A stretch of DNA of 64,000 nt from Streptomyces sp. T12 (GCF_028736035.1 NZ_CP117866.1:8845001-8909000); one strand, 5' to 3'. Positions 51,242-63,590 are shown, numbered from the stretch's first letter. Notes: a model not told the origin generated them from the sequence alone. Numbers and translations: made by a program.

Positions 51242-52021
51242 ATGCGCATCGCGACCTGGAACGTGAACTCGATCACCGCCCGCCTGCCGAGGCTTCTGGC
51301 CTGGCTGGAGAGCAGCGGCACCGACGTGCTGTGCCTCCAGGAGGCCAAGGTCGCCGAGGAGCAGTTCCCGTTCGACCCGCTGCGGAACCTCGGCTACGAG
51401 GCGGCGGTCAACGCCACCGGCCGGTGGAACGGCGTGGCGGTGCTCTCCCGCGTAGGCCTCAAGGAGGTCGTCAAGGGACTCCCCGGCGACCCCGGCTACG
51501 ACGGCGCCGAGGAGCCCCGCGCCATCTCCGCGACCTGCGGCCCGCTCCGCGTCTGGTCGGTGTATGTGCCGAACGGCCGTGAGGTGGATCACCCTCACTA
51601 CGCCTACAAGCTCCAGTGGTTCGAGGCCCTCAAGGCGGCCGTCGCCGGTGACGCGGGCGGCAGCCGCCCGTTCGCGGTGATGGGCGACTACAACGTGGCG
51701 CCGACGGACGACGACGTCTACGACGTGGCCGCCTTCGAGGGCCTCACCCACGTCACCCCCGCCGAGCGCGCCGCCCTCGCCTCCCTGCGCGAGTCCGGCC
51801 TGTCCGACGTCGTCCCCCGCCCCCTCAAGTACGACCACCCGTACACCTACTGGGACTACCGCCAGCTCTGCTTCCCCAAGAACCGCGGCATGCGCATCGA
51901 CCTGGTGTACGGCAACGAGCCGTTCGCCAAGGCGGTCACCGACTCCTACGTGGACCGCGAGGAGCGCAAGGGCAAGGGCGCCTCGGACCATGCGCCGGTG
52001 GTCGTGGACCTGGACGTCTAG
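51242..52021 (+). CDS. xth: Exodeoxyribonuclease III
   Basis: A 259-residue AP endonuclease/exonuclease III with all family motifs: WNVNSITARL, the metal-binding Glu of LQEAKV, GDYNVAP, and the C-terminal GASDHAPV with the catalytic His. It cuts DNA at abasic sites and removes 3' blocking groups. ATG 51242 is the family start (MRIATWNVNS). It converges on the SGNH hydrolase gene with only 13 bases between stops. Confidence 0.95.
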   Translation: MRIATWNVNSITARLPRLLAWLESSGTDVLCLQEAKVAEEQFPFDPLRNLGYEAAVNATGRWNGVAVLSRVGLKEVVKGLPGDPGYDGAEEPRAISATCGPLRVWSVYVPNGREVDHPHYAYKLQWFEALKAAVAGDAGGSRPFAVMGDYNVAPTDDDVYDVAAFEGLTHVTPAERAALASLRESGLSDVVPRPLKYDHPYTYWDYRQLCFPKNRGMRIDLVYGNEPFAKAVTDSYVDREERKGKGASDHAPVVVDLDV

Positions 52022-52034
52022 GCGCCGTCCGGGG

Positions 52035-53801
52035 TCACCGGAGCAGACCCCGCAGATCCACCGACTCGGCCAGCGCGGCGAGCCCCGCGTCCCCCGGATG
52101 CAGATGGTCCCCGCTGTCGTATGCGGGCAGCATCCGGGACGGCCGCGCCGGGTCCCGCACCACGGCGTCGAAGTCGAGCACGCCGTCGAACGCGGGGCCG
52201 GAGCGGATCCACTCGTTCACCCTGACCCGCTCCGCGTCGGCCGCCGCAGTGCACCGGACCTCCCCCTCGCACGGCAGGATCGTCGCCGCCAGCATCCGCA
52301 GCCCCCGCGCGTGCCCCCGGTCCGCGATCGCGCGCAGCCCGGCGATCACCTGTTCCGCGGTGGTGCCCCACCGCACATCGTTGACGCCCTCGAACACGAC
52401 CACCGTGCGTGCCGACGTCTGGGCCAGGACATCTCGGTCGAACCGGTAGAAGGCGCTCACCCCGGCCGTGTCCGTGGACACCCCGTCACCGGGATAGCGG
52501 TCGCTGACCACACGGTTGCCGGAAATCCCCTGGTTGAGCACCCCATAGCGCGGGACCACATGCTGGTTCAGCAGTCGTGTGGCCAGCACATTGGGCCACC
52601 GCCGGTTGGCGTCCATCGTGGACTTGTCGCCGTCGGTGATCGAGTCCCCCAGCAGCACCACGGACCCCGGTCCACCGCCCACGTCGACGCCCGTCAGCAG
52701 CGGCCAACTGGTCAGGACCGTGCCGTACGGTACCGCGGAGCCGTCCGCCGTATGGTCGCCCGGCCCGCTCACATACGACCGCTGCTGCGCGAGCCGGTGC
52801 ACGGGTGCGGCCGGCACGGTCCCGGGCAGGTGGAAGCTCACCAGCAGGTTGGTGTCCGCGGGCACCTGGAAGCTGAGCGGATCGCTGTACGCCTGCGCCC
52901 CTGCCGGGATTTCGACGCCCGCCGCCCCCCGGAACGACACCGGCACCGGCGTCCCCCGGGCCGCCGCGCCCGCCTCCTGCACCGCCACCGTGGCGCTCCC
53001 GATCCGCACCGGCGCCGCCGCGAAGGTGTTGTCGAACCGCAGCCGCACCCGCGGCCCGCCCGCCGAGGTGTGCACCACCAGCCGCAACGTCCGGTCGGTC
53101 CACGGCCCGACGGTCGGATAGCCGCCCGTCGCGGTCGCCCAACTCCCCGTCCAGCCCGGGGCCGCGGGCCGTACCGCCAGCGCGAACACATGCAGCCCGC
53201 GCGCGAGTGGCAGCCGTACCGAGGCGACCTCGCGCCCCATGACCAGCGGCACGGTCACGACGTACAGCCGCGGGCGCTCGGCGATTTGGCCGCCGGGCGT
53301 GTTGATGTGCGGCAGCGCCAAGGCCTTGGTGGCGAGCGGGCCGGTGCGCCAGTCGGGGGCGGTCAGGCTGTAGCCGGACCGGGTGCCGTCGGCGTACCCC
53401 ACCGTCCCTGTTCCGCCGACGTCGGTCCCGTCCGTGCCCGCCACCAGAAAAGCGAGCGCGTCACCGCGGCCGTGCACCCGTACGTCCTGCCCTTCGGCCC
53501 GCACGTTGTCCGGCTCGCCCGGCTTCCGGTTCGGCCAGGTCAGCCGGGCGCCCTGCACGGTGAGCGTGCGGCCGGGTGTCCAGCCCGCGGCCGCGAGGTC
53601 CTGCGCCGACAGGGAGGCGCCCGACCCGTCGAAGTCCGCCTGGGCGGGCCGGGCGTTGTCGCTGACCGCCGTGTTGCCGAAGAGCCGCTCCAGCGGGAGC
53701 GGCCCGGCTCTGCGCTCGGTGGCCGCCTGCGCGGAGACACCCGGCACCAGGGCCGCGAAGAGAGCGAGGACGACCGCGGAACTCCACACACGTCGGCGCA
53801 A
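52035..53801 (-). CDS. Secreted SGNH/GDSL hydrolase
   Basis: A 588-residue exported protein. TTG 53801 has GGGAGGAG upstream and opens a signal peptide (VWSSAVVLALFAALVPGVSA, cut near AQA). A beta-rich N-terminal domain (about 100-370) precedes the SGNH domain: block I LLGDSITDGD, block II GNRV, block III FEGVNDV, and SGDHLHPGDAG with the Asp-His pair. It likely cleaves extracellular esters or polysaccharide acetyl groups. Confidence 0.88.
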   Translation of the reverse strand: MRRRVWSSAVVLALFAALVPGVSAQAATERRAGPLPLERLFGNTAVSDNARPAQADFDGSGASLSAQDLAAAGWTPGRTLTVQGARLTWPNRKPGEPDNVRAEGQDVRVHGRGDALAFLVAGTDGTDVGGTGTVGYADGTRSGYSLTAPDWRTGPLATKALALPHINTPGGQIAERPRLYVVTVPLVMGREVASVRLPLARGLHVFALAVRPAAPGWTGSWATATGGYPTVGPWTDRTLRLVVHTSAGGPRVRLRFDNTFAAAPVRIGSATVAVQEAGAAARGTPVPVSFRGAAGVEIPAGAQAYSDPLSFQVPADTNLLVSFHLPGTVPAAPVHRLAQQRSYVSGPGDHTADGSAVPYGTVLTSWPLLTGVDVGGGPGSVVLLGDSITDGDKSTMDANRRWPNVLATRLLNQHVVPRYGVLNQGISGNRVVSDRYPGDGVSTDTAGVSAFYRFDRDVLAQTSARTVVVFEGVNDVRWGTTAEQVIAGLRAIADRGHARGLRMLAATILPCEGEVRCTAAADAERVRVNEWIRSGPAFDGVLDFDAVVRDPARPSRMLPAYDSGDHLHPGDAGLAALAESVDLRGLLR

Positions 53802-54044
53802 CTCCGACTCCTCCCGTTCACGACCGCTCAGGACTACGTATGACTGCACATGACAAGCTCGGGGCGAGACTTCAGGTGAGACGTACAGGCGAGACGTTCT
53901 GACGCGACGCAAGACGCACCGAGAAGCTAGAGAGGCACCCGTGACTCGTCAACGAGCCATGCCCGAACTCGGCGTGAACTCGACCGGAATCGGCGGCCCG
54001 CGCGCCTGTGGTGCGTTCGGCAGTACGAATGACACGCTGGGGGT

Positions 54045-54452
54045 ATGAAGATCCCTTTTCTGGGCAACCGGCCCGAGAAGCGCGGGGCCCCCGACCCCGA
54101 GGGCATCGCCGAGCTCCTTTCCGAGTGCGAACTCCTGCGCTCCCACGCGTCCCGGGCCGGGGTCCAACTCGACGACACCGCGTCCTCGTTGGAGGCGGTC
54201 GACCAGTTGGTGCCGCGCTGGCGGGACGACGAGGAGGTCCTGCCCTGGCTCGGCAACGACGCCGGTCTGTATCTCGGCACCGTCATCGTGCGTACCGTGC
54301 CCGGGGCCGCCTGGAGGATCCGGCCGGACGGTCAGCCGGTCGTCCGGCTCGCCTCCGGCCGTGAGTTCGATGTCGTGGCCGCGGGGCAGGAGTGGGCCGC
54401 GAGCGGGGTGCCCGAGCTGTCGCAGCTGTACGCGGAAGTGGCGGAAGCGTGA
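54045..54452 (+). CDS. Conserved Streptomyces protein of unknown function (DUF6278-like)
   Basis: A 135-residue soluble protein (MKIPFLGNRPEKRG start, LPRWRDDEEVLPWLGNDAGL-type middle, EFDVVAAGQEWAASGVPELS end). It resembles small actinobacterial proteins that I recall as DUF6278; unverified. No catalytic motif is visible. The start has GGGGGT upstream. Confidence 0.7.
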   Translation: MKIPFLGNRPEKRGAPDPEGIAELLSECELLRSHASRAGVQLDDTASSLEAVDQLVPRWRDDEEVLPWLGNDAGLYLGTVIVRTVPGAAWRIRPDGQPVVRLASGREFDVVAAGQEWAASGVPELSQLYAEVAEA

Positions 54453-54589
54453 GGCCCCGGTCGACAGTTCGACATAAGTTCGGCGTAAATACGGCTTATG
54501 CCCGAAAAGTGCGTGTCGTGCATTAAGTCACCTTTCGTCTGGATAGTTTGCGATGACCGCTACACAGCTGACATGGACTGGGGCTGGGC

Positions 54590-55333
54590 ATGGCTGTCGA
54601 TCCGTTGATCGAGCTGCGTGACGTCAACAAGCACTTCGGGGACCTGCATGTGCTGCAGGACATCAACCTCGCCGTCGCCAAAGGAGAGGTGGTCGTCGTC
54701 ATCGGCCCGTCGGGCTCGGGGAAGTCGACGCTGTGCCGGGCCATCAACCGGCTGGAGACCATCGAGTCCGGCACGATCACGCTGGACGGGCAGCCGCTGC
54801 CCGAGGAGGGCAAGGCCCTCGCGCGGCTGCGCGCCGAAGTCGGCATGGTCTTCCAGTCCTTCAACCTCTTCGCCCACAAGACGGTCCTGCAGAACGTCTC
54901 GCTGGGTCAGGTCAAGGTCCGCGGGCGCAAGAAGGAGGACGCCGAAAGGCGCTCCCGTGAACTCCTCGAACGCGTCGGCGTCGCCGACCAGGCGGACAAG
55001 TACCCGGCGCAGCTCTCCGGGGGCCAGCAGCAGCGGGTGGCCATCGCCCGGGCCCTCGCCATGGAGCCCAAGATGATGCTGTTCGACGAGCCCACCTCCG
55101 CGCTCGACCCCGAGATGATCAACGAGGTGCTCGAGGTCATGCGCCAACTCGCCCGCGACGGCATGACGATGATGGTCGTCACCCATGAGATGGGCTTCGC
55201 CCGCTCGGCCGCCAACCGCGTCGTGTTCATGGCCGACGGCCGCATCGTCGAGGACCGCAGCCCCGACGAGTTCTTCACCAACCCCAGCAGCGAGCGCGCC
55301 CGGGACTTCCTCTCGAAGATCCTCCATCACTGA
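54590..55333 (+). CDS. Amino-acid ABC transporter ATP-binding protein (GluA-like)
   Basis: A 247-residue ATPase of the polar amino-acid uptake family: Walker A GPSGSGKST (39-47), Q-loop VFQSFNLF, signature LSGGQQQR, Walker B MMLFDEP and the H-loop VTHEMGFA. In Streptomyces it is normally followed by binding-protein and two permease genes (gluBCD). Here only 225 bases of non-coding or remnant DNA separate it from an opposing hydrolase, so it is an orphan ATPase. It could still energise another permease. Confidence 0.93.
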   Translation: MAVDPLIELRDVNKHFGDLHVLQDINLAVAKGEVVVVIGPSGSGKSTLCRAINRLETIESGTITLDGQPLPEEGKALARLRAEVGMVFQSFNLFAHKTVLQNVSLGQVKVRGRKKEDAERRSRELLERVGVADQADKYPAQLSGGQQQRVAIARALAMEPKMMLFDEPTSALDPEMINEVLEVMRQLARDGMTMMVVTHEMGFARSAANRVVFMADGRIVEDRSPDEFFTNPSSERARDFLSKILHH

Positions 55334-55558
55334 GCGGGGAGTGCGACCCATGCCGAGACGAACGGCGTTTTTCCACGCCGGAATCCTCGCCGTGTCCGAC
55401 GTCGACTACGATGTTTCGTCCGTCCCCAAGGCCGTGGAGGTGGCCCCGGCCGCGACCAGGGACGCTGCTGCCGGGTGGGGATCCCCCCACGGCCCCTAGA
55501 CCAGGGGCAGCAGGGGGCAGCAGTCACAGAGCCATACCCGCCCGGCGCCGGCCGGAGA
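55334..55558. other. Gap after the ABC ATPase; transporter partners absent
   Basis: A short frame from ATG 55350 (MPRRTAFFHAGILAVSD) runs 49 codons and stops. It does not look like a solute-binding protein. CCCCACGGCCCCTAGACCAGGGG-type inverted runs near 55490 may act as a terminator. No gluB, gluC or gluD sequence is seen. Confidence 0.5.
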
Positions 55559-57127
55559 TCACTGCTCACGCAGTGGGATCGACACGTACGACGGGTCGTT
55601 CGCCGGTGAGGAGAAGGTCAGCCGCGCGCCGGACGGGTTGTGCTCGATGTAGAGCGGGTCGACCGTGTCGACGACCAGGGCGAGACGGTGCCCTGCCGGG
55701 ACGTCGTAGGCCGTGGAGTACAACTCCAGGTCGACGGTGAACGGCTTTCCGGGCGTACGTCCGTGGAAGGTGTACGGCGCGTTGCTGACCAGCTTGCCGA
55801 GGCCGAGCGGGCCCACGTCGTAGAGGTAGGCGACGAGGGTGCCGCTCTCCTTGGTCGGTGTGAGAGTGGTGTGCAACTTCGCCGTCCCGCGCACGCGTTG
55901 GGGTGTGGCGTACTTCTCCGACTGCCAGACGCCCGCCCAGCGCCGGGGGATCAGCGGGATCGAGGCGACCGGGGGCAGTTGGGCCACCTGGTCGAGGATG
56001 CTGGACAGGAAGACGATCCCGCCGTCCGCTCCCGAGTTGACGTTCGTGTGGATGGTGGTCGTGCCGGCGAGGGCGATCTTCTTGTTCGTCGCGCCGACCG
56101 ACTTCCAGTCCGGGTAGCCCTCGTAGCCGCCCGCGGAACGGGACTTGAGCTGGACCGGCAGCTCGCGGTTGATGCCGTTGTCCTCGCCCTTGAGGTAGTG
56201 GTCGAACCAGCGCTCGGTGTCCGTCCACACGTCGTTGGGCAGACCGAACAGGCCGGTCAGCTCGGCGGTGGCGTGGTCGCCGGGACGGAACTCCAGCCGC
56301 TTGGGGCCGGTCAGCTTCTCGTAGAAGTCTGCGTACTGGTTGGGCGGGAAGATCGTGTCGCCCCAGGCGTTGGCCATCATGACCGCTGCGCCGTTCTTGT
56401 TCAGTTGGTCCACGTATGTAGCGGCCGAACGTTTCTTCCCCCAATTGATCATGTCCTGTTCCTTGGACAGGTTGGAGGCGTAGAAGTCGTTGAAGATCTG
56501 CCGGACTTCGGCGCTCTGGCGGCCGGTGACCAGGCTCGCGCCGTCCAGCAGTGCGGCCGCCTGGACGTGCTGGGTGCGGCCGGAGTAGATCGAGCCGATG
56601 AGGTCGGCCCAGCCGCTGAGGGCGGCGACCGCCTTGACCCGTTTGTCGTGCGCGGCGGTCAGCAGGCTGATGCCGGCGCCGTACGAGACGCCCGCCATGC
56701 CGATGTGCCCCGCGTCGGCCGGGGTGTTGGCGAGCGCCCAGTCGATGACCCTGGACGCGTCGGCTATGTCGGGCGGTCCTGCCACTTCTATCTCGCCGCC
56801 CGACTGCCAGAAGCCGCGCACGTTGTAACTGACCACGACATAGCCCGAGTTCGCGAGCTTCTGCGCCTGCGCGAAGTACTCGACCTGGGGCAGGCCCCAG
56901 CTCGTGGGCAGCACGAGCAGCGGGTAGCGGTGGCTGCCGTCGGCGCCGGCCGGCGTGATGACGTTCGCCTTGAGCGTGGTGCCGCCGTCGCCGCTGATGT
57001 CGACGAAGCGGACGCTGCTCGTGGCCGCCCCGGCGGCCGGGGCGAACCCGAGGGCGCTACCGGCGATCAGAGTCGCGGAAACGGCGCCCACGGCGGTCGT
57101 ACGCAGGGCCTTGCGATGGTGTCCCAC
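55559..57127 (-). CDS. Secreted CocE/NonD (S15) family hydrolase
   Basis: A 522-residue exported serine hydrolase. Signal peptide about 1-34 (cut after AGA-A), alpha/beta domain with Ser148 in GVSYGAG, a cap region, a His in RPGDHATAEL, and a C-terminal jelly-roll (about 370-520) as in X-Pro dipeptidyl-peptidases and cocaine-esterase relatives. GTG start with GAGGAG. Upstream DNA has inverted CTTACCG/CGGTAAG repeats that could be a regulator site. Confidence 0.87.
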   Translation of the reverse strand: MGHHRKALRTTAVGAVSATLIAGSALGFAPAAGAATSSVRFVDISGDGGTTLKANVITPAGADGSHRYPLLVLPTSWGLPQVEYFAQAQKLANSGYVVVSYNVRGFWQSGGEIEVAGPPDIADASRVIDWALANTPADAGHIGMAGVSYGAGISLLTAAHDKRVKAVAALSGWADLIGSIYSGRTQHVQAAALLDGASLVTGRQSAEVRQIFNDFYASNLSKEQDMINWGKKRSAATYVDQLNKNGAAVMMANAWGDTIFPPNQYADFYEKLTGPKRLEFRPGDHATAELTGLFGLPNDVWTDTERWFDHYLKGEDNGINRELPVQLKSRSAGGYEGYPDWKSVGATNKKIALAGTTTIHTNVNSGADGGIVFLSSILDQVAQLPPVASIPLIPRRWAGVWQSEKYATPQRVRGTAKLHTTLTPTKESGTLVAYLYDVGPLGLGKLVSNAPYTFHGRTPGKPFTVDLELYSTAYDVPAGHRLALVVDTVDPLYIEHNPSGARLTFSSPANDPSYVSIPLREQ

Positions 57128-57180
57128 GGGTCACTCCTCACTCGTGTCAGTGCAAAGTGACCGAACGGTAACCGTCGCCT

Positions 57181-57206
57181 CTTACCGCAAGTAACCCGTC
57201 GGTAAG
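57181..57206. promoter_or_regulatory. Inverted repeat CTTACCG-N12-CGGTAAG
   Basis: Seven-base perfect arms in the region upstream of the secreted hydrolase, surrounded by further TTAC/GTAA words (GGTAACC at 57168, TTACGTGCCAGTAA at about 57207). Likely a regulator-binding cluster near the hydrolase promoter. Confidence 0.5.
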
Positions 57207-57243
57207 TTACGTGCCAGTAACGATTACCGGAATGTGATGAACC

Positions 57244-58002
57244 TCAGGAGGTGCGGTGGGTATTGCGCGGAGCCGCTGGTGTCGGCAGCGGCGCCTGCGC
57301 CGCCCGTGTCACGTCCGCGACCAGCTCGACGACGTCCGGACCGTACGCCTGTGAGTTGACCACCTTCAGGAGCAGGACGAAGGAGTTGTTGCCGTGCTTG
57401 CGGGACAGCCGCTCGTGGTTGCGCGCGAGGTAGCGGGTGGCGGCCTGGTTGGTGATCGAGGTCTGGCCGCAGAAGAGGAAGACCGGGCGGGTGCCGTGGC
57501 TCTGGCCGACGGTGAGCCGGGCGAGGAGCGCGTACTCCTCCTTGCCGACCTCCACCCGGTAGCGCTCGGAGCCGACCTGCAAGGCGCCCCGGTCCGGGCC
57601 GGGTTCGGTGTCGACGTTCACCCGCACCCCGGGCAGCAGGGATGCCAGGTGCGCCATCATGCGGCGGTTCGACGCCGGGCCGCCGACGCAGAACTCGGTG
57701 CGCTCACCGAAGCCCTGGCGCGCCGCGTCGTGCGGGACGATCTGGGCGTGGGCGTCGCAGTCCTTGATGAGGGCGGCGAGTTCCAGGAGCGCGAACACGT
57801 CGTAGCGCATCACCGTCAGCTCGGGCCCGCCGGCGCCGCGGTTGACCACCAGCAAGGACTCGGCGTTGTCGGGCAGCCCGAAGAAGGCCTGCTTGCGGCG
57901 GAGCTTGCGCTTCCACAGGTACGTACGGGCGAGCCAGCCCAGCGTGGCACTGATGCCCGCCGCGACCACGCCCAGCACGATGTTGCGCACGTCGTCATTC
58001 AT
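57244..58002 (-). CDS. Membrane-anchored protein of unknown function
   Basis: A 252-residue protein. Residues 5-25 form a single hydrophobic helix (IVLGVVAAGISATLGWLART), followed by a basic KRKLRRK stop-transfer and a soluble domain (about 40-240) with GLPDNAESLLVVNRGAGGPE and FLFCGQTSITNQAATRYL. No catalytic motif is recognised. Start ATG 58002 is the second candidate; the longer frame is unlikely. Conserved among Streptomyces as far as I can tell. Confidence 0.75.
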   Translation of the reverse strand: MNDDVRNIVLGVVAAGISATLGWLARTYLWKRKLRRKQAFFGLPDNAESLLVVNRGAGGPELTVMRYDVFALLELAALIKDCDAHAQIVPHDAARQGFGERTEFCVGGPASNRRMMAHLASLLPGVRVNVDTEPGPDRGALQVGSERYRVEVGKEEYALLARLTVGQSHGTRPVFLFCGQTSITNQAATRYLARNHERLSRKHGNNSFVLLLKVVNSQAYGPDVVELVADVTRAAQAPLPTPAAPRNTHRTS

Positions 58003-58119
58003 GGGCGCGCATGGTAGCGGGCGAACGCAAACCGTTGTTCGAGACAGGTGTCCGTGTGCTCCTGACGAGGGCATGGCGATCGATTAGGCTGCGCCAACAG
58101 CCCCTGTATGGAGGTGCGG

Positions 58120-59919
58120 ATGCGTCGCCCTGTCGCGCGGAAACTGTCGGTCCTGGCCGTCTCGGCCGCCGTGGTGTCGGTGGGAGCGGCGGCGCCACCC
58201 GCCGCGCAGAGCAGCCCCGCCGCCAAGGTCCCCGTGGCTGTCGGCTACGGCGGCGCGGTGTCGAGCGTCGACGCGGACGCCTCCGCGGCCGGCATCGAGG
58301 TCCTGAAGAAGGGCGGCAACGCCGTCGACGCCGCCGTGGCCACGGCCGCCGCGCTCGGTGTGACCGAGCCCTACTCCGCCGGCATCGGCGGAGGCGGCTA
58401 CTTCGTCTACTACGACGCCAAGTCCCGCACGGTGCAGACGATCGACGGTCGCGAGAGCGCGCCGCTGACCGCCGACTCCGACCTGTTCGTGGAGAACGGC
58501 ACGGCGATCCCGTTCGCCGAGGCCGTCAGCAGCGGGCTGAGCGTCGGCACTCCGGGCACGCCCGCCACCTGGCAGAAGGCGCTGGACAAGTGGGGGAGCA
58601 ACGGGCTCGGCACCCTGCTGAAGCCCGCCGAGCGGCTCGCCCGGGACGGCTTCACCGTCGACGACACCTTCCGCGCGCAGACCGCCGCGAACGAGACCCG
58701 GTTCCGCTACTTCCCGGACACCGCGAAGCTGTTCCTCCCGAACGGGCAGCTCCCGGTCGTCGGCGCCACCTTCAAGAACCCCGATCTCGCCCGCACCTAC
58801 GCGGAGTTGGCGAGCAAGGGCGTCGGTGCGCTCTACCGGGGCGACCTCGCCGACGACATCGTCGACACCGTCAACCACCCGCCCGTGGACCCGAGTTCCG
58901 GCTGGAACGCCCGCCCCGGAGACCTGTCCGCCAAGGACCTGGCCACCTACCGCACCAAGTCCCAGGCGCCCACCAGGACCTCGTACCGCGGCCTCGGCGT
59001 CTACTCCATGGCGCCCTCCTCCTCCGGCGGCACGACGGTCGGCGAGGCCCTCAACATCCTGGAGAACACGGACCTGTCCAAGGCGAGCGAGGCCCAGTAC
59101 CTGCACCGCTACATCGAGGCCAGCCGTATCGCCTTCGCGGATCGCGGGCGCTGGGTCGGCGACCCGGCCTTCGAGGACGTACCGACGAAGGAGCTGCTGT
59201 CGCAGAAGTACGCCGACTCGCGGGAGTGCCTGATCAAGGACGACGCGGTGCTGACGAGCCCGGTCGCGCCGGGTGACCCGCGCAACCCGGCGGCCTGCGA
59301 CGCGAGTGGCACGGCGGCGCCGACCACCTACGAGGGCGACAGCACCACCCACCTCACGGTGGCCGACAAGTGGGGCAACGTCGTCTCGTACACGCTGACC
59401 ATCGAGCAGACCGGCGGCAGCGGCATCACGGTGCCGGGCCGCGGGTTCATCCTCAACAACGAGCTGACGGACTTCTCCTTCACCCCGGCCAGCCCCAACG
59501 TCCACGACCCGAACCTGCCGGGCCCGGGCAAGCGGCCGCGCTCCTCGATGTCCCCGACGATCGTGCTCGACCAGCACAACAAGCCCGTCGTGGCGCTCGG
59601 GTCGCCCGGTGGCGCCACCATCATCACCACCGTGCTGCAGACGCTGACCGGCTTCCTCGACCGCGGGCTGCCGCTGGTCGACGCGATCGCCGCGCCGCGC
59701 GCCAGCCAGCGCAACCAGACCACCACCGAACTCGAACCGGGCCTGTACGACAGCCCGTTGAGGGCCGAGCTGCAGGCCATCGGTCACGGCTTCCGGCAGA
59801 ACCCCGAGATCGGCGCGGCCACGGGCGTCCAGCGGCTGCCGAACGGCAAGTGGCTGGCCGCCGCCGAGACGGTACGGCGGGGCGGCGGCTCGGCGATGGT
59901 GGTGCGGCCGGCGTCGTAG
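58120..59919 (+). CDS. ggt: Gamma-glutamyltransferase
   Basis: A 599-residue secreted gamma-glutamyltranspeptidase. Signal peptide about 1-32; large-subunit motifs (GNAVDAAVA, GIGGGGYFV, ESAPL). The self-processing nucleophile Thr heads the small subunit at TTHLTVADKWGN (after EGDS). GGATIITT and SSMSPTIVLD complete the acceptor loop. It cleaves gamma-glutamyl bonds of glutathione and related peptides. ATG 58120 has GGAGG six bases upstream. It converges on the Clp ATPase gene with 13 bases between. Confidence 0.94.
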   Translation: MRRPVARKLSVLAVSAAVVSVGAAAPPAAQSSPAAKVPVAVGYGGAVSSVDADASAAGIEVLKKGGNAVDAAVATAAALGVTEPYSAGIGGGGYFVYYDAKSRTVQTIDGRESAPLTADSDLFVENGTAIPFAEAVSSGLSVGTPGTPATWQKALDKWGSNGLGTLLKPAERLARDGFTVDDTFRAQTAANETRFRYFPDTAKLFLPNGQLPVVGATFKNPDLARTYAELASKGVGALYRGDLADDIVDTVNHPPVDPSSGWNARPGDLSAKDLATYRTKSQAPTRTSYRGLGVYSMAPSSSGGTTVGEALNILENTDLSKASEAQYLHRYIEASRIAFADRGRWVGDPAFEDVPTKELLSQKYADSRECLIKDDAVLTSPVAPGDPRNPAACDASGTAAPTTYEGDSTTHLTVADKWGNVVSYTLTIEQTGGSGITVPGRGFILNNELTDFSFTPASPNVHDPNLPGPGKRPRSSMSPTIVLDQHNKPVVALGSPGGATIITTVLQTLTGFLDRGLPLVDAIAAPRASQRNQTTTELEPGLYDSPLRAELQAIGHGFRQNPEIGAATGVQRLPNGKWLAAAETVRRGGGSAMVVRPAS

Positions 59920-59932
59920 CGCCGCACCACGG

Positions 59933-62488
<2,556 letters not shown>

Positions 62489-62806
62489 GGCGTTCCCATC
62501 CGGCGTCCCTGCGCGGGCAGGGTCGCCCTCGCTGATCGACGTGCCGGAGCCGGGTAACCGGGTTCGGCCACGCTCATGCCACGATGGCACGTTCTGGCTC
62601 AGGGGGCATGTGCAGGAACGCCCGGGCTTCAGCCTCCGGCTCGTGGCCAGGTCGCGGTAGAGGGGGTCGCGGACCCGGACCATGGGCAGGGCGCCCAGAG
62701 CCCGTTTGTCCTGCGTCGCGGAGCCGCGCCCGCCACCACCACGCAGGCCCAGGACGCCCGGGACGCCATGTGCGCCGTCAGCCTGCGCTCCGCCGGGGTG
62801 GTGTGG
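62489..62806. other. Intergenic, no gene recognised
   Basis: A 318-base region between two minus-strand genes. It would contain the Clp promoter. I see no clear heat-shock inverted repeat and no coding frame worth reporting. Confidence 0.4.
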
Positions 62807-63583
62807 TCAGAGGGCTTCCCGGGCGGTGAGAATGCGCGGTCCCGCGTCGGTGATCGCCACCGTGTGCTCCACGTGCGCCGCCCGGGAGCCGTCGTTCGTG
62901 CGCAGGGTCCAGCCGTCCGGGGCCGCGTGGTAGCCGTCCTCGCCGCCCGCGATGAGCATCGGCTCGATGGCGAGGACCAGACCGGGCCGCAGCGGCATGC
63001 CCCGGCCCGGGCGGCCCTCGTTCGGCACCGACGGATCCTCGTGCATCTTGCGGCCGATGCCGTGTCCGCCGAAACCGTCCGGGATGCCGTACCCGGCGGC
63101 CCGGCACACCGAGCCGATCGCGTGCGCGATGTCGCCCAGCCGGTTGCCGACCACGGCCGCCTCGATGCCCGCCGCCAGCGCCCGTTCCGCCGTCTCGACG
63201 AGACGTGCGTCGGCCGGGCGCGGTGTGCCGACCGTGAAGCTGATCGCCGAGTCGCCCGCCCAGCCGCCCAGTTCGGCGCCGCAGTCGATGGAGACCAGGT
63301 CGCCGTCGCGCAGGCGGTAACCGGTCGGGATGCCGTGCACGATCGCGTCGTTCACCGAGGTGCAGATGACGGCGGGGAAGGGAACGGGGGCGAAGAAGGG
63401 CCGATAGCCGAGGAAGGGCGAGGTCGCGCCCGCCGCGCGCAGCACCTCACGCGCCACCTCGTCCAGCTCCAGCAGGGAAACCCCCACGTCAGCGGCCTTG
63501 CGTACGGCCGTGAGGGCCTGCCCCACGACCTGCCCCGCCGCGTACATCGCATCGATCGACGTGTCCGTCTTCAACTCCACCAT
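62807..63583 (-). CDS. map: Methionine aminopeptidase, type I
   Basis: A 258-residue enzyme with the five metal ligands of the pita-bread fold: two Asp in SIDCGAELGGWAGDSAIS, His in GGHGIGRKMHEDP, and the two late Glu (IEPML, VEHTV). It removes the initiator Met. ATG 63583 is seven bases from a TATAGT-type -10 box, so the transcript may be leaderless. It is divergent from a small XRE regulator, unlike the housekeeping map beside secY, and is probably an extra copy. Confidence 0.93.
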   Translation of the reverse strand: MVELKTDTSIDAMYAAGQVVGQALTAVRKAADVGVSLLELDEVAREVLRAAGATSPFLGYRPFFAPVPFPAVICTSVNDAIVHGIPTGYRLRDGDLVSIDCGAELGGWAGDSAISFTVGTPRPADARLVETAERALAAGIEAAVVGNRLGDIAHAIGSVCRAAGYGIPDGFGGHGIGRKMHEDPSVPNEGRPGRGMPLRPGLVLAIEPMLIAGGEDGYHAAPDGWTLRTNDGSRAAHVEHTVAITDAGPRILTAREAL

Positions 63584-63590
63584 GCCAATT

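Noticed and set aside
55350..55499. 49-codon frame after the ABC ATPase as a solute-binding protein
   Set aside because: Too short, no lipobox or signal peptide, no recognisable binding-protein motif.
55640..57160. 506-codon plus-strand open frame over the secreted hydrolase
   Set aside because: Shadow frame without motifs; the opposite strand carries signal peptide and Ser motif.
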